A stretch of DNA of 64,000 bases from Phycisphaerae bacterium (GTDB taxonomy: Bacteria > Planctomycetota > Phycisphaerae > Phycisphaerales > SM1A02). Below, piece after piece: positions 25,510 through 34,872 of the stretch. The position numbers and the translations under genes are program-made. The notes below the pieces were generated by a model. The model worked only from the letters and a program-made list of their open reading frames with translations, was not told the DNA's origin and ran no database searches. The DNA is taken from contig PAHO01000032.1 in NCBI GenBank assembly GCA_002705085.1, positions 1 to 64,000 on the forward strand. Direction: 5' to 3'. Numbering within the stretch: the stretch's first letter is position 1; each line of letters opens with the position of its first letter.

Positions 25510-27654
25510 ATGCATCCCGCCCGTACCCGTTCGGCCCTGCTTGCCCTTTGTCTCGGACTCATGGCTGGGTGGACGAGCCCCGCTCGTGGACAGGATGCTG
25601 CCACGCTGCTTGAGGAGTTCGTCCACTACACCAACATTGCTCGTACGGACTTGGCGTCGGGATACGCCGAGCAACTGCTGAACACGGCTTCCGCGACCGA
25701 TTTGGCATTGGTTGTGGACGGTCCTGAGTTTGATCGAGATCGTCTAGACACGGCACTACAGCGGGCCTCACGGGTCGATTCGCTGGAAGTGATCGCCGGT
25801 GAATTGACCACCCGCATTGAATCGGGACGTTTGGCGTTGGCCCGTGACCCGCAACGTATTCAGGAAGCAGTGCAGATGATGGCTGGCACCTTGCGCCAGC
25901 GCATGATTGCTGAACGTCGTTTGGAAGCCGCTGGTGAATACGCGGTCCCTGCATTGTTGGGCGAAATCATCTCTGGCAAAGACACCGCGCTTGCGTTGTC
26001 CTGCCGTGACTTGATCGTGAAGATCGGTCGCACCTCGGTGTACCCGCTTTGTGTTGCGATGGAATCTTTGGATGCGGCCACCCAGCAAACCATTTGTGGC
26101 ATGTTGACCGAGATCGGTTACGAGCACGCGGTTCCGGCCCTGCGTGCTCTGGCTGAAGACACTTTGAACACGATGGATGTCCGCACAGCGGCTGAGATGG
26201 CTCTTCGGTCGTTGGGGGCCAACACTTCCGTTTCGCTTTCTGCAGCTTGGGCCGACTTGTCCGTCAGTCATTTCAAGGGGTTTGCGTCCCTGTTGCCCTA
26301 TCCCGCTGACGCGGAGAACATGATTTGGGCGTACGACGATTTCACTGGTCTTCAAGGGACGCCAGTGGCCACCGAGATCTACCACAGCATTCGATCCATG
26401 CAAGCGGCGGCCCGATCCGTCGCATTGGATCCCAACAACGATTACGGCGTGGCGTTGTACGCCGCCGCCAATCTCCGTCGCGAGAATCGCGCGGAAACCG
26501 CCGGAGTCATGGACCCCGTGTACGGCGATCAAGATCGTTCCCCCCAGTTCTACGCAACGGTCTTTGGTACCGGGATTGGCCAGCAGGTTCTGGCTCTGGG
26601 TCTCGGCGACAACGACACCGCTCTGGTTCGAGACGCGTTGGCCGCGTTGGCCATCACGACTGGGGATATGGGCCTGTTCTCTGGAGAAGAATTCGGTGGA
26701 CCGCTCCGGCAAGCTTTGCGTTACCCCGACCGGCGGGTCCAAATTGAAGCCGCCATCATCGTTGCCGAAGCTCAGCCGCGGGCGAATTTTGGTGATGAGC
26801 CATTGGTGATGGCTGAACTGTCCAATGCTATTCGAGGCTACGGACAACCTTCAGCCGTGGTGGTGGCTGCGACCGAAGAAGATGCACAAGTGGCCAGCGC
26901 TGGTTTGGTTGAAGCGGGCTATGCGGTCTTTGCTTCGGCGACCAGCGTTGATGGTTTGGCCGAGGCCATGACAGATGCCTCAGTTGTCGATCTGGTTGTG
27001 ATGGACGTGGACGCCTCGCAGGTTGATCCCAACTTGCGAAGTTTGCGTGCTTCACCCCGAACGGCGGCATCGCCCGTCTTGGTCTTGGCGACCGGCGTTG
27101 ATCTGCCCGCAATGCGTGCCGCCTTCCCGGCTGGTGGCTCGGTGATGGCGATTGACCGCAATGCCTCGGGCTCTGGTCGTCTTGCGGCCATGAATCAACT
27201 GATGGCCCAGGCTTCGGGCGGCATGCTCGATGAAACGGCCGCCATGATCTACGCCATTGAAGCCACTGAAGCGGTGAACGCTCTTGCGGCGGGCACCCGC
27301 GGCGAGGTTCTGGACCCCAAAGAAGCCTTGTCGACCTACCTCGATGCCCTCCAATCGCGTTCCGGCGGACTCCGCATGCTGATCGCTGAGGGACTCTCCA
27401 CCATGGATTCGCCGGAAGCCCAAGTGGCCTTGATTGATGCCGCTTTGGATGCCTCGGGTTCGGAACAAATCGAACTTTTGACCTACGCCACTGCTTCGGT
27501 TCGAAGCTTCGGCAACCAGACCACGTCGGATCAAGTCGCTTCCGTGCTCTCGCTGGTCGAGCTTGCTGATGACTCTGACTTGGCTGACGCGGCGGCCGCC
27601 CTGCATGGGGCCCTCGATTTGCCTGGTGGAGCGGTCTTGCAGTTCGTGAACTGA
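25510..27654 (+). CDS. exported HEAT-repeat-like protein with internal receiver-like domain
   Basis: 714 aa from the ATG at 25510, about 10 nt after GGAGG. The signal peptide is RSALLALCLGLMAGWTSPARG, cleaved near ARG/QDA. Residues about 100-250 are helical repeats like HEAT (VPALLGEIISG, VYPLCVAMESL, AVPALRALAEDTL). Residues about 448-570 resemble a CheY-like receiver: SAVVVAATEEDAQVASAGL, the strand VDLVVMDVDASQ with Asp499 in the phosphoacceptor position, and PVLVLATGVD. The conserved Lys near the end is absent (MAIDRNASG), so it is probably a pseudo-receiver. A receiver domain behind a cleavable signal peptide would sit outside the cytoplasm. Function unknown; it stands alone on its strand. 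Confidence 0.65.
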   Translation: MHPARTRSALLALCLGLMAGWTSPARGQDAATLLEEFVHYTNIARTDLASGYAEQLLNTASATDLALVVDGPEFDRDRLDTALQRASRVDSLEVIAGELTTRIESGRLALARDPQRIQEAVQMMAGTLRQRMIAERRLEAAGEYAVPALLGEIISGKDTALALSCRDLIVKIGRTSVYPLCVAMESLDAATQQTICGMLTEIGYEHAVPALRALAEDTLNTMDVRTAAEMALRSLGANTSVSLSAAWADLSVSHFKGFASLLPYPADAENMIWAYDDFTGLQGTPVATEIYHSIRSMQAAARSVALDPNNDYGVALYAAANLRRENRAETAGVMDPVYGDQDRSPQFYATVFGTGIGQQVLALGLGDNDTALVRDALAALAITTGDMGLFSGEEFGGPLRQALRYPDRRVQIEAAIIVAEAQPRANFGDEPLVMAELSNAIRGYGQPSAVVVAATEEDAQVASAGLVEAGYAVFASATSVDGLAEAMTDASVVDLVVMDVDASQVDPNLRSLRASPRTAASPVLVLATGVDLPAMRAAFPAGGSVMAIDRNASGSGRLAAMNQLMAQASGGMLDETAAMIYAIEATEAVNALAAGTRGEVLDPKEALSTYLDALQSRSGGLRMLIAEGLSTMDSPEAQVALIDAALDASGSEQIELLTYATASVRSFGNQTTSDQVASVLSLVELADDSDLADAAAALHGALDLPGGAVLQFVN

Positions 27655-27733
27655 TGACTTTCGTTCACATCCTGATGCTTGCACCACAGGGGTGCATGAA
27701 AGATGCATCCGGATTGTGAAGACATGCCTTTTG

Positions 27734-27806
27734 GCCGCCTTAGCTCAGTTGGTAGAGCGAAGCTTTCGTAAAGCTTAGGTCACGGGTTCGAGTCCCGTAG
27801 GTGGCT
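27734..27806 (+). tRNA. tRNA-Thr (CGT)
   Basis: A 73-nt cloverleaf: acceptor GCCGCCT/AGGTGGC (one G-T), D arm GCTC...GAGC, anticodon stem AAGCT/AGCTT with loop TTCGTAA (anticodon CGT), and T arm ACGGG-TTCGAGT-CCCGT. The discriminator is T and CCA is not encoded. It ends 20 nt before the GTG of the sigma factor gene. Confidence 0.95.
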
Positions 27807-27826
27807 CTTCTGCGGAGGAGTGCACG

Positions 27827-28402
27827 GTGTCCGAAGACTCCACACATCACAACACAGTTCAGTTGATCCAAGCGGCCCAAGCGGGGGATCGAGATGCTGA
27901 AGGCGAACTTTGGGTGCTGCTCTTGGATGAGGTCAGGCGCATTGCTCACGCTCGTCTCCGTCAGGAGAAGGTCGGTATCACTTTGCAGACCGATGACCTA
28001 GCCAACGAAGCTTTCCTCCGCATGGTGAACCTCCGCGATATGGCTTTTGACTCACGGAAGCATTTCTTGGCCATGGCGGCCCGGGCTGTACGACAAATTT
28101 TGGTAGATCAAGCCCGTGCGAGGAAAGCAGACAAGCGTGGTGGTGGGGCCGCAAAGGAGCAGTATTCCGACACTCGTATTGGTGCTTCCGCGGCGGACCA
28201 AATGGATGTTCTGGGGCTTCATGAGACCCTCGAGGCTTTGGGGCAACGCAGCAAGGTGCAACACGACATCGTTGAACTTCGCTTTTTTGGTGGGCTGACC
28301 ATGGATCAGGTGGCCGCTCACCTGGACCTTCCTTTGAGGTCGTGTGAGCGTGAATTCTCGGCAGCAAAGGCTTGGCTGCGCTCACAGTTGCACTCCAACT
28401 GA
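27827..28402 (+). CDS. ECF-type RNA polymerase sigma factor (planctomycete kinase-linked family)
   Basis: 191 aa from a GTG with GGAGGAG 6 nt upstream. Region 2 is AAQAGDRDAEGELWVLLLDE...LANEAFLRMVNL; region 4 is VELRFFGGLTMDQVAAHLDL followed by CEREFSAAKAWLRSQL. The motif DSRKHFLAMAARAVRQILVD is typical of the ECF-like sigma family that is abundant in Planctomycetes and usually encoded near a Ser/Thr protein kinase. Such a kinase (31341-33920) is found 3 kb away. No anti-sigma gene is adjacent. The tRNA-Thr gene ends 20 nt before the start codon, so the message either begins inside the tRNA gene or is co-transcribed with it. Confidence 0.9.
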   Translation: MSEDSTHHNTVQLIQAAQAGDRDAEGELWVLLLDEVRRIAHARLRQEKVGITLQTDDLANEAFLRMVNLRDMAFDSRKHFLAMAARAVRQILVDQARARKADKRGGGAAKEQYSDTRIGASAADQMDVLGLHETLEALGQRSKVQHDIVELRFFGGLTMDQVAAHLDLPLRSCEREFSAAKAWLRSQLHSN

Positions 28403-28420
28403 TTTTTTCATCCCTTTTTC

Positions 28421-28448
28421 TTGCCTTACGGGCCGAATCCGCGAGAAT
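28421..28448 (+). promoter_or_regulatory. candidate promoter of the FG-GAP/dockerin-like protein gene
   Basis: TTGCCT (28421-28426), a 16-nt spacer and GAGAAT (28443-28448) lie in the 73-nt gap after the sigma factor gene. AAGGA (28462-28466) precedes the ATG at 28476. It may be read by the neighbouring ECF factor, but the elements look like the housekeeping type. Confidence 0.35.
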
Positions 28449-28475
28449 CGGAGACGAGCCGGAAGGATTGTTCAA

Positions 28476-31340
28476 ATGAATCTCATTCGTGTCGGATGGG
28501 TTGTGGTGGCTTCACTGTGCCGGGTTGCCCTCGGTCAAGAAGAGCGGATCGTCGATTGTTCAGGATTCGATTTGGATGGGCCTTCGCTTCGGGCCACCGT
28601 GGCCGGTGTTGATGACCCCGCTGGTCTCGAACAAGTTGTGGATCCCAAAATTGAGCTCAACTTTCTCGTTCAATTGGACGGTCAGCTTCAGAATCCATTC
28701 TCCGAGCCCATAAGCAGTCAGTTGGACCTGAACTTGACCGTGGTCGTGCAGCATCCAGGCGGCACGCTGGAGGTCGAGGACACCGCCAGCGTGGTTCTTG
28801 ATGGCGGACCCATTGCCCCCGGGCAATCCGTTGGTTTCAACATCGACGGGCAAGATCTCGTCCGTCAACTCGCTGGTTCGGCTTTCATCACCGATCTTGG
28901 CGGGGTTGCCCGTCTGTATGCCGACGTCATTTCGATTCGCGTTGCCGGTGAGGTGTCGTTGTTCTCTGCGGCAGGGGGCGTGGTTTCTCTGAGCAAGGCG
29001 GAGGTCACCGAAGGCGTTGTGCGGTTGTTTTGGGAACAGATGACCAACAATGCCATTCGAGATTGGAACCAGACCGCTCCAGCGACGTGGTTCTCAGATG
29101 AGCATTGGTCACCCTTTGGCGTGCCAACCTCCACCCAAACTGCGATTTTTGGTTTCATCAATGACACAGGTGCCGTAGAGGGGAATCTGGAAGCTGTCGC
29201 CAATCCGGCACAGGTGGACATCTTCCGCGGATCGTTCCTCTTCGCATCCGATCTTGAGGTCAATGCCGATCGACTTCGAGTCGGTGTGAACCAAGACAGC
29301 ATTTCCACATCACTCGAACTGCGTTCCTCGAGTCTGTCGTTGGCCGATGCTTCGGCCGGAGCGCCGCAAGGTGGCTTCTCCTCCCTTCGTGTTTTGCCCG
29401 ACTCCGTACTCGCCGCAAGTCGCCTTGACGTCGGTGTTGCGGGGGCCGCTGAGCTGGTTCTCAAAGAAAGTGTGGTGCAAACCGAACGACTGCGCGTCGG
29501 GTATGCACCGATCGATGCCCTCAATGCGTACGAGGGCCGTTTGGAACTTGGTAGCAATGTCACGCTTGGCGGGGGGCTCTTTGAGTTGCAAGGTGATCTC
29601 AAGCTCGTTGGTGATGTTTCCCCGATGCAATTCTCGGCATTTGTCGTTGATGATCTGGGAAAAGCAGCATTCCCAGGCAACGTTGGTGAGGTGGACAACC
29701 GTGGTTTGCTCAAGGTCGCTGGAGGCGGGGCACTGATTTCAGGCAATTACACCCAAGCGGGAGAGGATGAACGCGCTTCGGGTCGGTTGCAAACGGTATT
29801 GAATCCATCGGATGTTGAGCTCAACCGCCTCGAGGTTGAAGGCCAGGCCCAATTGGCCGGAGGGCTTGAGATTGTTTGGCCAGATGGTGTCACGCCAACG
29901 AGTTCCGAGGTGTTGATGGCAAGCAGCATTGTTGGTGAATTCCCAATCCGACATTTTATTGGTGGCGATGGCGCTTCCGCTGTGGCATTCACCGAAGAGA
30001 ATGGACTCGGCGCTCAAGTATTGAGATTGGAAAATGCTGGGGCCGCCGATCCTTTGCCGTTGGTCCTCTCAACGGGATTTGACTTCCCTTCTGGCTTCCG
30101 TGATATCGAAATTGGTGACATCAACAATGATGGCCTGAGCGATGTGGCGGCGGTGGTTTTAGGCGTTCAGGGACTTCCTGAGGTCGAACTCCAGCTTGCT
30201 CAAATGGACGCCGACACCAACCAGTTGAGTTTCGTGAAGGTCAGCGTCGACGCTCCTTCGGACGCGACGGACATCACCTTTGGCGATGCGAACTTTGATC
30301 AGCTGCCAGATTTGTGTGTGGCTGGTTTGGAAGGAACCTTTGCGGTTGCTGCCGCAACCGAAGACGGATCATTTGAGCCATTTCAAGTGGTGCTTGGCGG
30401 GTATGGCGAGGTTGCCGACATTCGGGCGTTCTCGGCTCCGTCTGAGCCTTTGGATGTGCGGTTACTCGATGCGACGAATAGCCGACTTCGCCGCATTCAG
30501 GCGGTGAACACTTTCCTCGGAAGTGGGTTCAGTGATCAGGATGAAGGTGGCACTGATGATGATCCATCCGAAATTGACCCCGTCCCGGGGACCGGAAAGA
30601 AAAATGACACCGCGGTCATCACAAGTTCCGGATCGGTTTCGTCTTCGGCTGGTAGCGGGAAGAAAAAGAGCCGAGGCAACAACGACACTGGTTCCTCGGG
30701 AACCGGGGACATCTCCAGTCCTCTGGCATTGGTCTCGACTCCGGCCATTCACGTGACGCTGCATCGCGATCGGAAGTCGTTCGAAGTGCATCGATTGACC
30801 GCGGGCGGTGAGCTTGGTGGCGGGGTGGAGTTCATGCTGTCGGCCCCTGATGCGGAAGACGAACAGATCCCAATTGACTTGGAGCTTGGTGATTTTGATG
30901 GTGATGGTGATTCGGACATCGCGGTGGCATTTGTCTTCAACGGGAGTGAGGGTTTGTCACAGGGAGCCGTCCGCCTTCTTCGTGCAGATTGGGACGGGAG
31001 TGGCGGAGTGACCTTTGTCGATACGCCTCTTCAAGCGTCGGGCCCACCGATCGTAGGGGTGCGTTCTGGCGATTTCGATGCTGACGGCGCGGACGAATTG
31101 CTGCTGTTCCGTGAATCACCCTTCTTCATCGGCGACGGACTGGTGGTCGAAGTTCTTCGACGAAGCGCCATGATTGGTGATGTCAACGGCGATGGTCAGG
31201 TGGGCTTTGCTGATCTTCTGCTGGTTCTGGCCCGTTGGGGTGAGGTGTGTGGAGATTGCCCGGAGGACCTCAGCGGCAATGGCGTGGTGGACTTTGATGA
31301 TGTCTTAGCGCTCTTGACCAATTGGTCTGGAACGCCCTAA
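28476..31340 (+). CDS. large exported protein with beta-helix-like region, FG-GAP/VCBS repeats and dockerin-like C-terminus
   Basis: 954 aa. Signal peptide MNLIRVGWVVVASLCRVALG, cleaved near residue 20. Residues about 215-500 alternate short strands (SLELRSSSLSLAD, GRLELGSNVTLGGGLFELQG), like autotransporter-type or PEP-associated beta-helices. From about 545 come calcium-loop FG-GAP/VCBS repeats: IGDINNDGLSDVAAVVLG, FGDANFDQLPDLCVAG, LGDFDGDGDSDIAVAF and SGDFDADGADELLLF. A Ser/Gly/Lys-rich low-complexity linker is near 700-750. The end holds DVNGDGQVGFADLLLVLARW and DLSGNGVVDFDDVLALLTNW. Its stop abuts the convergent kinase gene. Probably a surface or extracellular matrix protein; ligand unknown. 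Confidence 0.7.
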   Translation: MNLIRVGWVVVASLCRVALGQEERIVDCSGFDLDGPSLRATVAGVDDPAGLEQVVDPKIELNFLVQLDGQLQNPFSEPISSQLDLNLTVVVQHPGGTLEVEDTASVVLDGGPIAPGQSVGFNIDGQDLVRQLAGSAFITDLGGVARLYADVISIRVAGEVSLFSAAGGVVSLSKAEVTEGVVRLFWEQMTNNAIRDWNQTAPATWFSDEHWSPFGVPTSTQTAIFGFINDTGAVEGNLEAVANPAQVDIFRGSFLFASDLEVNADRLRVGVNQDSISTSLELRSSSLSLADASAGAPQGGFSSLRVLPDSVLAASRLDVGVAGAAELVLKESVVQTERLRVGYAPIDALNAYEGRLELGSNVTLGGGLFELQGDLKLVGDVSPMQFSAFVVDDLGKAAFPGNVGEVDNRGLLKVAGGGALISGNYTQAGEDERASGRLQTVLNPSDVELNRLEVEGQAQLAGGLEIVWPDGVTPTSSEVLMASSIVGEFPIRHFIGGDGASAVAFTEENGLGAQVLRLENAGAADPLPLVLSTGFDFPSGFRDIEIGDINNDGLSDVAAVVLGVQGLPEVELQLAQMDADTNQLSFVKVSVDAPSDATDITFGDANFDQLPDLCVAGLEGTFAVAAATEDGSFEPFQVVLGGYGEVADIRAFSAPSEPLDVRLLDATNSRLRRIQAVNTFLGSGFSDQDEGGTDDDPSEIDPVPGTGKKNDTAVITSSGSVSSSAGSGKKKSRGNNDTGSSGTGDISSPLALVSTPAIHVTLHRDRKSFEVHRLTAGGELGGGVEFMLSAPDAEDEQIPIDLELGDFDGDGDSDIAVAFVFNGSEGLSQGAVRLLRADWDGSGGVTFVDTPLQASGPPIVGVRSGDFDADGADELLLFRESPFFIGDGLVVEVLRRSAMIGDVNGDGQVGFADLLLVLARWGEVCGDCPEDLSGNGVVDFDDVLALLTNWSGTP

Positions 31341-33920
31341 CTACCGGCGTCCGGCACTGATGCGTTGGAGTTCGATTGCGGCGTTGAGTAGGGCCAGGGT
31401 GCGGTTGTTTTGCAAACCTTGGCCGTGTTCAGATTGAACGTGAGCAATAAGTTCTTGCGTCATCTTCTCTGCCAGTTCGTAGTTCTTGCGGTCAAACTGC
31501 AACAGGGCCATGTTGTAGCGTGACTCGGCCCACAATTCGAGACTTCGTACATCTGCGGAGTCACCAAGGTGCAAGGCTTCTGAAAGCGAATGTGCTTCTT
31601 CTAGAAGACTCTGGCTCTCCATTTGCAGCCTGGTGATCTCATCCGGTTCTTCTGAGGTCTTGCTCAGACTTCTGCGCACCAGATAGCCCAAGAACAAACC
31701 CTTCGTCAGATCCCGTTGTGCGGTGGGGGTGTTGTGTTGTTGAAGCAGAACTCGACACAAATTGATGTAGGCCTCACTCTGGATCAAAGCTTCGTCGAGC
31801 CGTTTGGCTTTGCGCAATCCGCTGGCCCAAGTGAACTGCAGGAGCCCCCGGTTTCTCTCGTTGTACCGTTGATTCAGATCAATCGCGGCCTGACTGGCAC
31901 GCTGGTAGAACTTCTCAGCCTCGTTCCAGAAGCCAAACGCTTCCTCCAGACGCTTTTCTTCCGCGCTGTAGGCAATTCGGCCTCGACGCGTGGCAAGATC
32001 TGCGAGTGCATCCAGTCTTCGAACTTCGAATTCTGGCTGGTCAACTCCCGCCGTGACTTGTTGCAACAGTGCTTCAACTTGGTCCAATCGTTCCTGAAGT
32101 TCTGGTTCAGCTTGTGGTGGAAGAGCACCTCGAACCAGAATGGCATCGTGTTTGATTTGCGTCCAGCGCTGGTGCAGGTCGGCCACAACCAAATGGTGAT
32201 CATCTGGTTGTGCTTTGGGTTGCAGCCTCTCGCGAAGCAAAATGGCTTCGTCCAGAGCCGCCAAAGCTTCTGAGGATCGTCCTAGGTTTGAGGAGAAGCC
32301 GCCGAGTACATCCGCGTAGGTGGACCAGGCGTTGGCGAGTTCGATTTGAACCGCCGGGAGTGCTGTGCCGCCTTGAGACAGTGAGCCCATGCGATCGAGT
32401 CGCTGTTTGAGATACTCGGCAATGTAGGCGCGGGCATCGGTGGTTCCCACGATGGTCCTCAGTTTGCGGTCGGCTTTTCCGCTCATGAAGGCGCTGAGAT
32501 CTGTGAGGGTCTCAACCAGAATGGTCTCGCGATCAGATTCAAGCTCTTGGATGGTGCTGGCTTGCTGGATGTTGGTGTTCGCCATGGTTTGCCACGCGAA
32601 CAGTCCCCAACTCAGGGAGACACCCAGCGATAAGACCACGGTGGAAACTTTGTAGCGGTTCCGCCGAACAAATTTCACCGCCGTCGTCATTGCATTGGGG
32701 GGCTTGGCCATAACCGGCCGATCGCAGAGGTAGTTTTCAATATCTTCTCTGAATGCTTCCGCAGTCCGGTAGCGATCAACGGGTCGTTTTTCGAGGGCCT
32801 TGAGAACGATGCCATCCAGATCCCCTCGGAGCTGCCGACCCAGTCGGGCGTCCGTTCCAGTCGTTGGTCCGCCTCCTGGGCTTGCCGTCCCCGCAGATTG
32901 AACCGATGTTTTGGTGTTCCCACCAGTCCCTCCGGTGGTGCCCATTTCGTTGGAATGGCCTTTGTGGATCGAGTTGCTGGGCAGCGGGGGCGGCTTTTCA
33001 CAGATCAACTCTTGCTTCTGGGCGGGACTCAACTCCGTCAAGTCGTAAGGGCGTTGTCCGGTCAGCAGTTCATACAAAATGATGCCAATGGCATACAGAT
33101 CGCTCCCGGCGTTGGTGGGCTTGCCGAGGAATTGTTCTGGCGCGGCATATGCTGGAGTGTGCGGGGCTGCCGCAACCGTCGGATGGATCGGGCCTCCGTA
33201 GGACTCAGGATCAAGGTCTTTGGCCACCCCAAAGTCAATAACCACGGGGCGACCGTTGCGGTCAACCAGAATGTTTCCCGGTTTCAGATCGCGGTGGACG
33301 ATGCCGTGGTTGTGCACTTCTTGGACGGCATCCAAAATGGTTTGAGTCACCCGAAGACGATCCACCAGTCCGAGTCGATTCGCATCGCACCATTGGTCAA
33401 GTGGCTCACCGTCGATGTATTCCATCACGAAAAATGGTCGACCATCCTCGGTTGTTCCCCCGTCGAGACGTCGCGCGATATTGGGGTGAGAGAGCGACAC
33501 CAAAATTCGGTTTTCCCGCTGGAATCGATGGAGCATCTCTGGTGAGTTGTGGCCTTCGTGCAGGACTTTCAAAGCCACTCGTTCTTGTACGCCGCCTGAA
33601 TCTCGTATTGCCAAATAGACCGTGCCAAAGCCCCCGCGGCCGAGCTCTTTGACCACCCGGTAGCCGCCGATGTGGCTGGGAAGTTTTGCCTTGTCCAAAT
33701 CCGACAGAATGCCGCGAAGCAGGGTTGGTTCTCCTTCGAGCAACCCGTCGAGCCCCGTATCGGCTTCTGGGGTGGTCCCCAGCATGGCTTCTACTTCCGC
33801 GCGAAGGTTGACATCATCTCCACATGCTTGGTCCAGATAGGCAATTCGATCTTCACCTTGCAGTTCACATGCGTCGAGATAGATGTCGGTAAGTCGTTGG
33901 TGTCGTGCACTGCTGTCCAT
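31341..33920 (-). CDS. membrane-anchored serine/threonine protein kinase with helical extracytoplasmic part
   Basis: 859 aa. A short N-terminal helical region (1-85) leads into a complete Hanks-type kinase: GRGGFGTVY (94-102), VALK with Lys118, HRDLKPGN (209-216), DFGVAK (229-234) and YAAPEQF. A Gly/Thr/Ser-rich insert (about 315-360) splits the C-lobe before LDGIVLKALEKRPVDRY. One transmembrane segment is at about 424-443 (VSTVVLSLGVSLSWGLFAW). The remaining 415 residues are helical and TPR-like (ALAALDEAILLRERLQPK, RNRGLLQFTWASGLRKAKRL) and would lie outside the membrane. Proximity to the ECF sigma factor suggests one signalling pathway, as known in Planctomycetes. The start codon is an ATG at 33920. 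Confidence 0.92.
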   Translation of the reverse strand: MDSSARHQRLTDIYLDACELQGEDRIAYLDQACGDDVNLRAEVEAMLGTTPEADTGLDGLLEGEPTLLRGILSDLDKAKLPSHIGGYRVVKELGRGGFGTVYLAIRDSGGVQERVALKVLHEGHNSPEMLHRFQRENRILVSLSHPNIARRLDGGTTEDGRPFFVMEYIDGEPLDQWCDANRLGLVDRLRVTQTILDAVQEVHNHGIVHRDLKPGNILVDRNGRPVVIDFGVAKDLDPESYGGPIHPTVAAAPHTPAYAAPEQFLGKPTNAGSDLYAIGIILYELLTGQRPYDLTELSPAQKQELICEKPPPLPSNSIHKGHSNEMGTTGGTGGNTKTSVQSAGTASPGGGPTTGTDARLGRQLRGDLDGIVLKALEKRPVDRYRTAEAFREDIENYLCDRPVMAKPPNAMTTAVKFVRRNRYKVSTVVLSLGVSLSWGLFAWQTMANTNIQQASTIQELESDRETILVETLTDLSAFMSGKADRKLRTIVGTTDARAYIAEYLKQRLDRMGSLSQGGTALPAVQIELANAWSTYADVLGGFSSNLGRSSEALAALDEAILLRERLQPKAQPDDHHLVVADLHQRWTQIKHDAILVRGALPPQAEPELQERLDQVEALLQQVTAGVDQPEFEVRRLDALADLATRRGRIAYSAEEKRLEEAFGFWNEAEKFYQRASQAAIDLNQRYNERNRGLLQFTWASGLRKAKRLDEALIQSEAYINLCRVLLQQHNTPTAQRDLTKGLFLGYLVRRSLSKTSEEPDEITRLQMESQSLLEEAHSLSEALHLGDSADVRSLELWAESRYNMALLQFDRKNYELAEKMTQELIAHVQSEHGQGLQNNRTLALLNAAIELQRISAGRR

Positions 33921-33990
33921 GGTGGTGATTCCGAAGAAGGGTGATCTTCAACAATCATGGCGGAAAAACAATGGAATCCCCGCCAAAAAA

Positions 33991-34821
33991 TCAGTACGAA
34001 GCCCCAGGCTTCGTGAGCTTGAACGTCCGAATGATCCGAGCCAAGAGCCAACGGGCATGGCGTTCGACTCCGACGATGAAGTGCCCAAAAGTGGTCAAGA
34101 TCCGCTCTCGTCGACGGCCTTCGATGGCTTTCACCATGATTCGGGCGGCCCGATTGGTCGACAGCATCATCCAGGATGGTGGGTTTCGCCGGTGCCCACT
34201 GGCCGGCGCTCCGTCTCGACCGATTCCTCTGATTTCCGAGGCCACGAATCCTGGAGCCAAGTGGGTCACCGAGACCCCCTTGGGGTGCATTTCGTACCAA
34301 AGCGCATCCGCCAAGGCTTTCACGGCATGTTTGCTCATGGCGTACACCCCGGTGGAGGCCACCGAGACGAAAGAGTTGACTGAGCCCATGATGGCCAGTC
34401 GGCCCTTGGTGGCAATCAGGTCGTCTTTCGTTGCTCGGACGGTTCGAACGACCCCCATGACATTCACTTCGAGTTGTCGGCGGATTTCTTCTTCCGAAAA
34501 TTGATCCACCCTTCCTTGGGCGGAATATCCAGCGTTGGCCACCACCACATCAATTCGGCCAAAGGTTTCTCGGGACAATTGGGCCAACGCCTCCACATCC
34601 GCGGTCAGCATCACATCACATGATTGGACCAAGCACCGAACGTTGCTGGCTGGTTCAATCTCTTGGGCGAGGGCTTGCAGTCGATCGATCCGTCGAGCTC
34701 CGAGAACAAGGTCGTATCCCCGTTGCGCAAAAACTCGGGCCATGGCCTCTCCGATGCCGGAAGAAGCGCCAGTGATCAGGACAACCGGCCGATTTGATGG
34801 TGGATGGGAGTCAGCGTGCAC
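33991..34821 (-). CDS. short-chain dehydrogenase/reductase
   Basis: 276 aa from a GTG at 34821. Classical SDR features: the nucleotide motif VVLITGASSGIGEAMA, DVVVANAGYSAQGR, a Ser in IMGSVNSFVS and the catalytic YAMSKHAVKALADAL, then LAPGFVASEIRG. The sequence pattern near the N-terminus (GARRIDRLQALAQEI) favours NADP. A C-terminal basic and hydrophobic tail (HARWLLARIIRTFKLTKPG) may touch the membrane, as in SDRs that act on lipids. Substrate unknown. A glycosyltransferase gene lies 51 nt upstream in the same direction. Confidence 0.85.
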   Translation of the reverse strand: MHADSHPPSNRPVVLITGASSGIGEAMARVFAQRGYDLVLGARRIDRLQALAQEIEPASNVRCLVQSCDVMLTADVEALAQLSRETFGRIDVVVANAGYSAQGRVDQFSEEEIRRQLEVNVMGVVRTVRATKDDLIATKGRLAIMGSVNSFVSVASTGVYAMSKHAVKALADALWYEMHPKGVSVTHLAPGFVASEIRGIGRDGAPASGHRRNPPSWMMLSTNRAARIMVKAIEGRRRERILTTFGHFIVGVERHARWLLARIIRTFKLTKPGASY

Positions 34822-34872
34822 ATGTACAGCCTACGAGGCCCAAGACCGGTCGGTTGGGTTGGAGTTGGAGGT

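Noticed and set aside
25768-26847. 359-aa minus-strand open frame opposite the HEAT-like gene
   Set aside because: No start signal and no recognisable domain; the plus-strand gene has a signal peptide and repeats.
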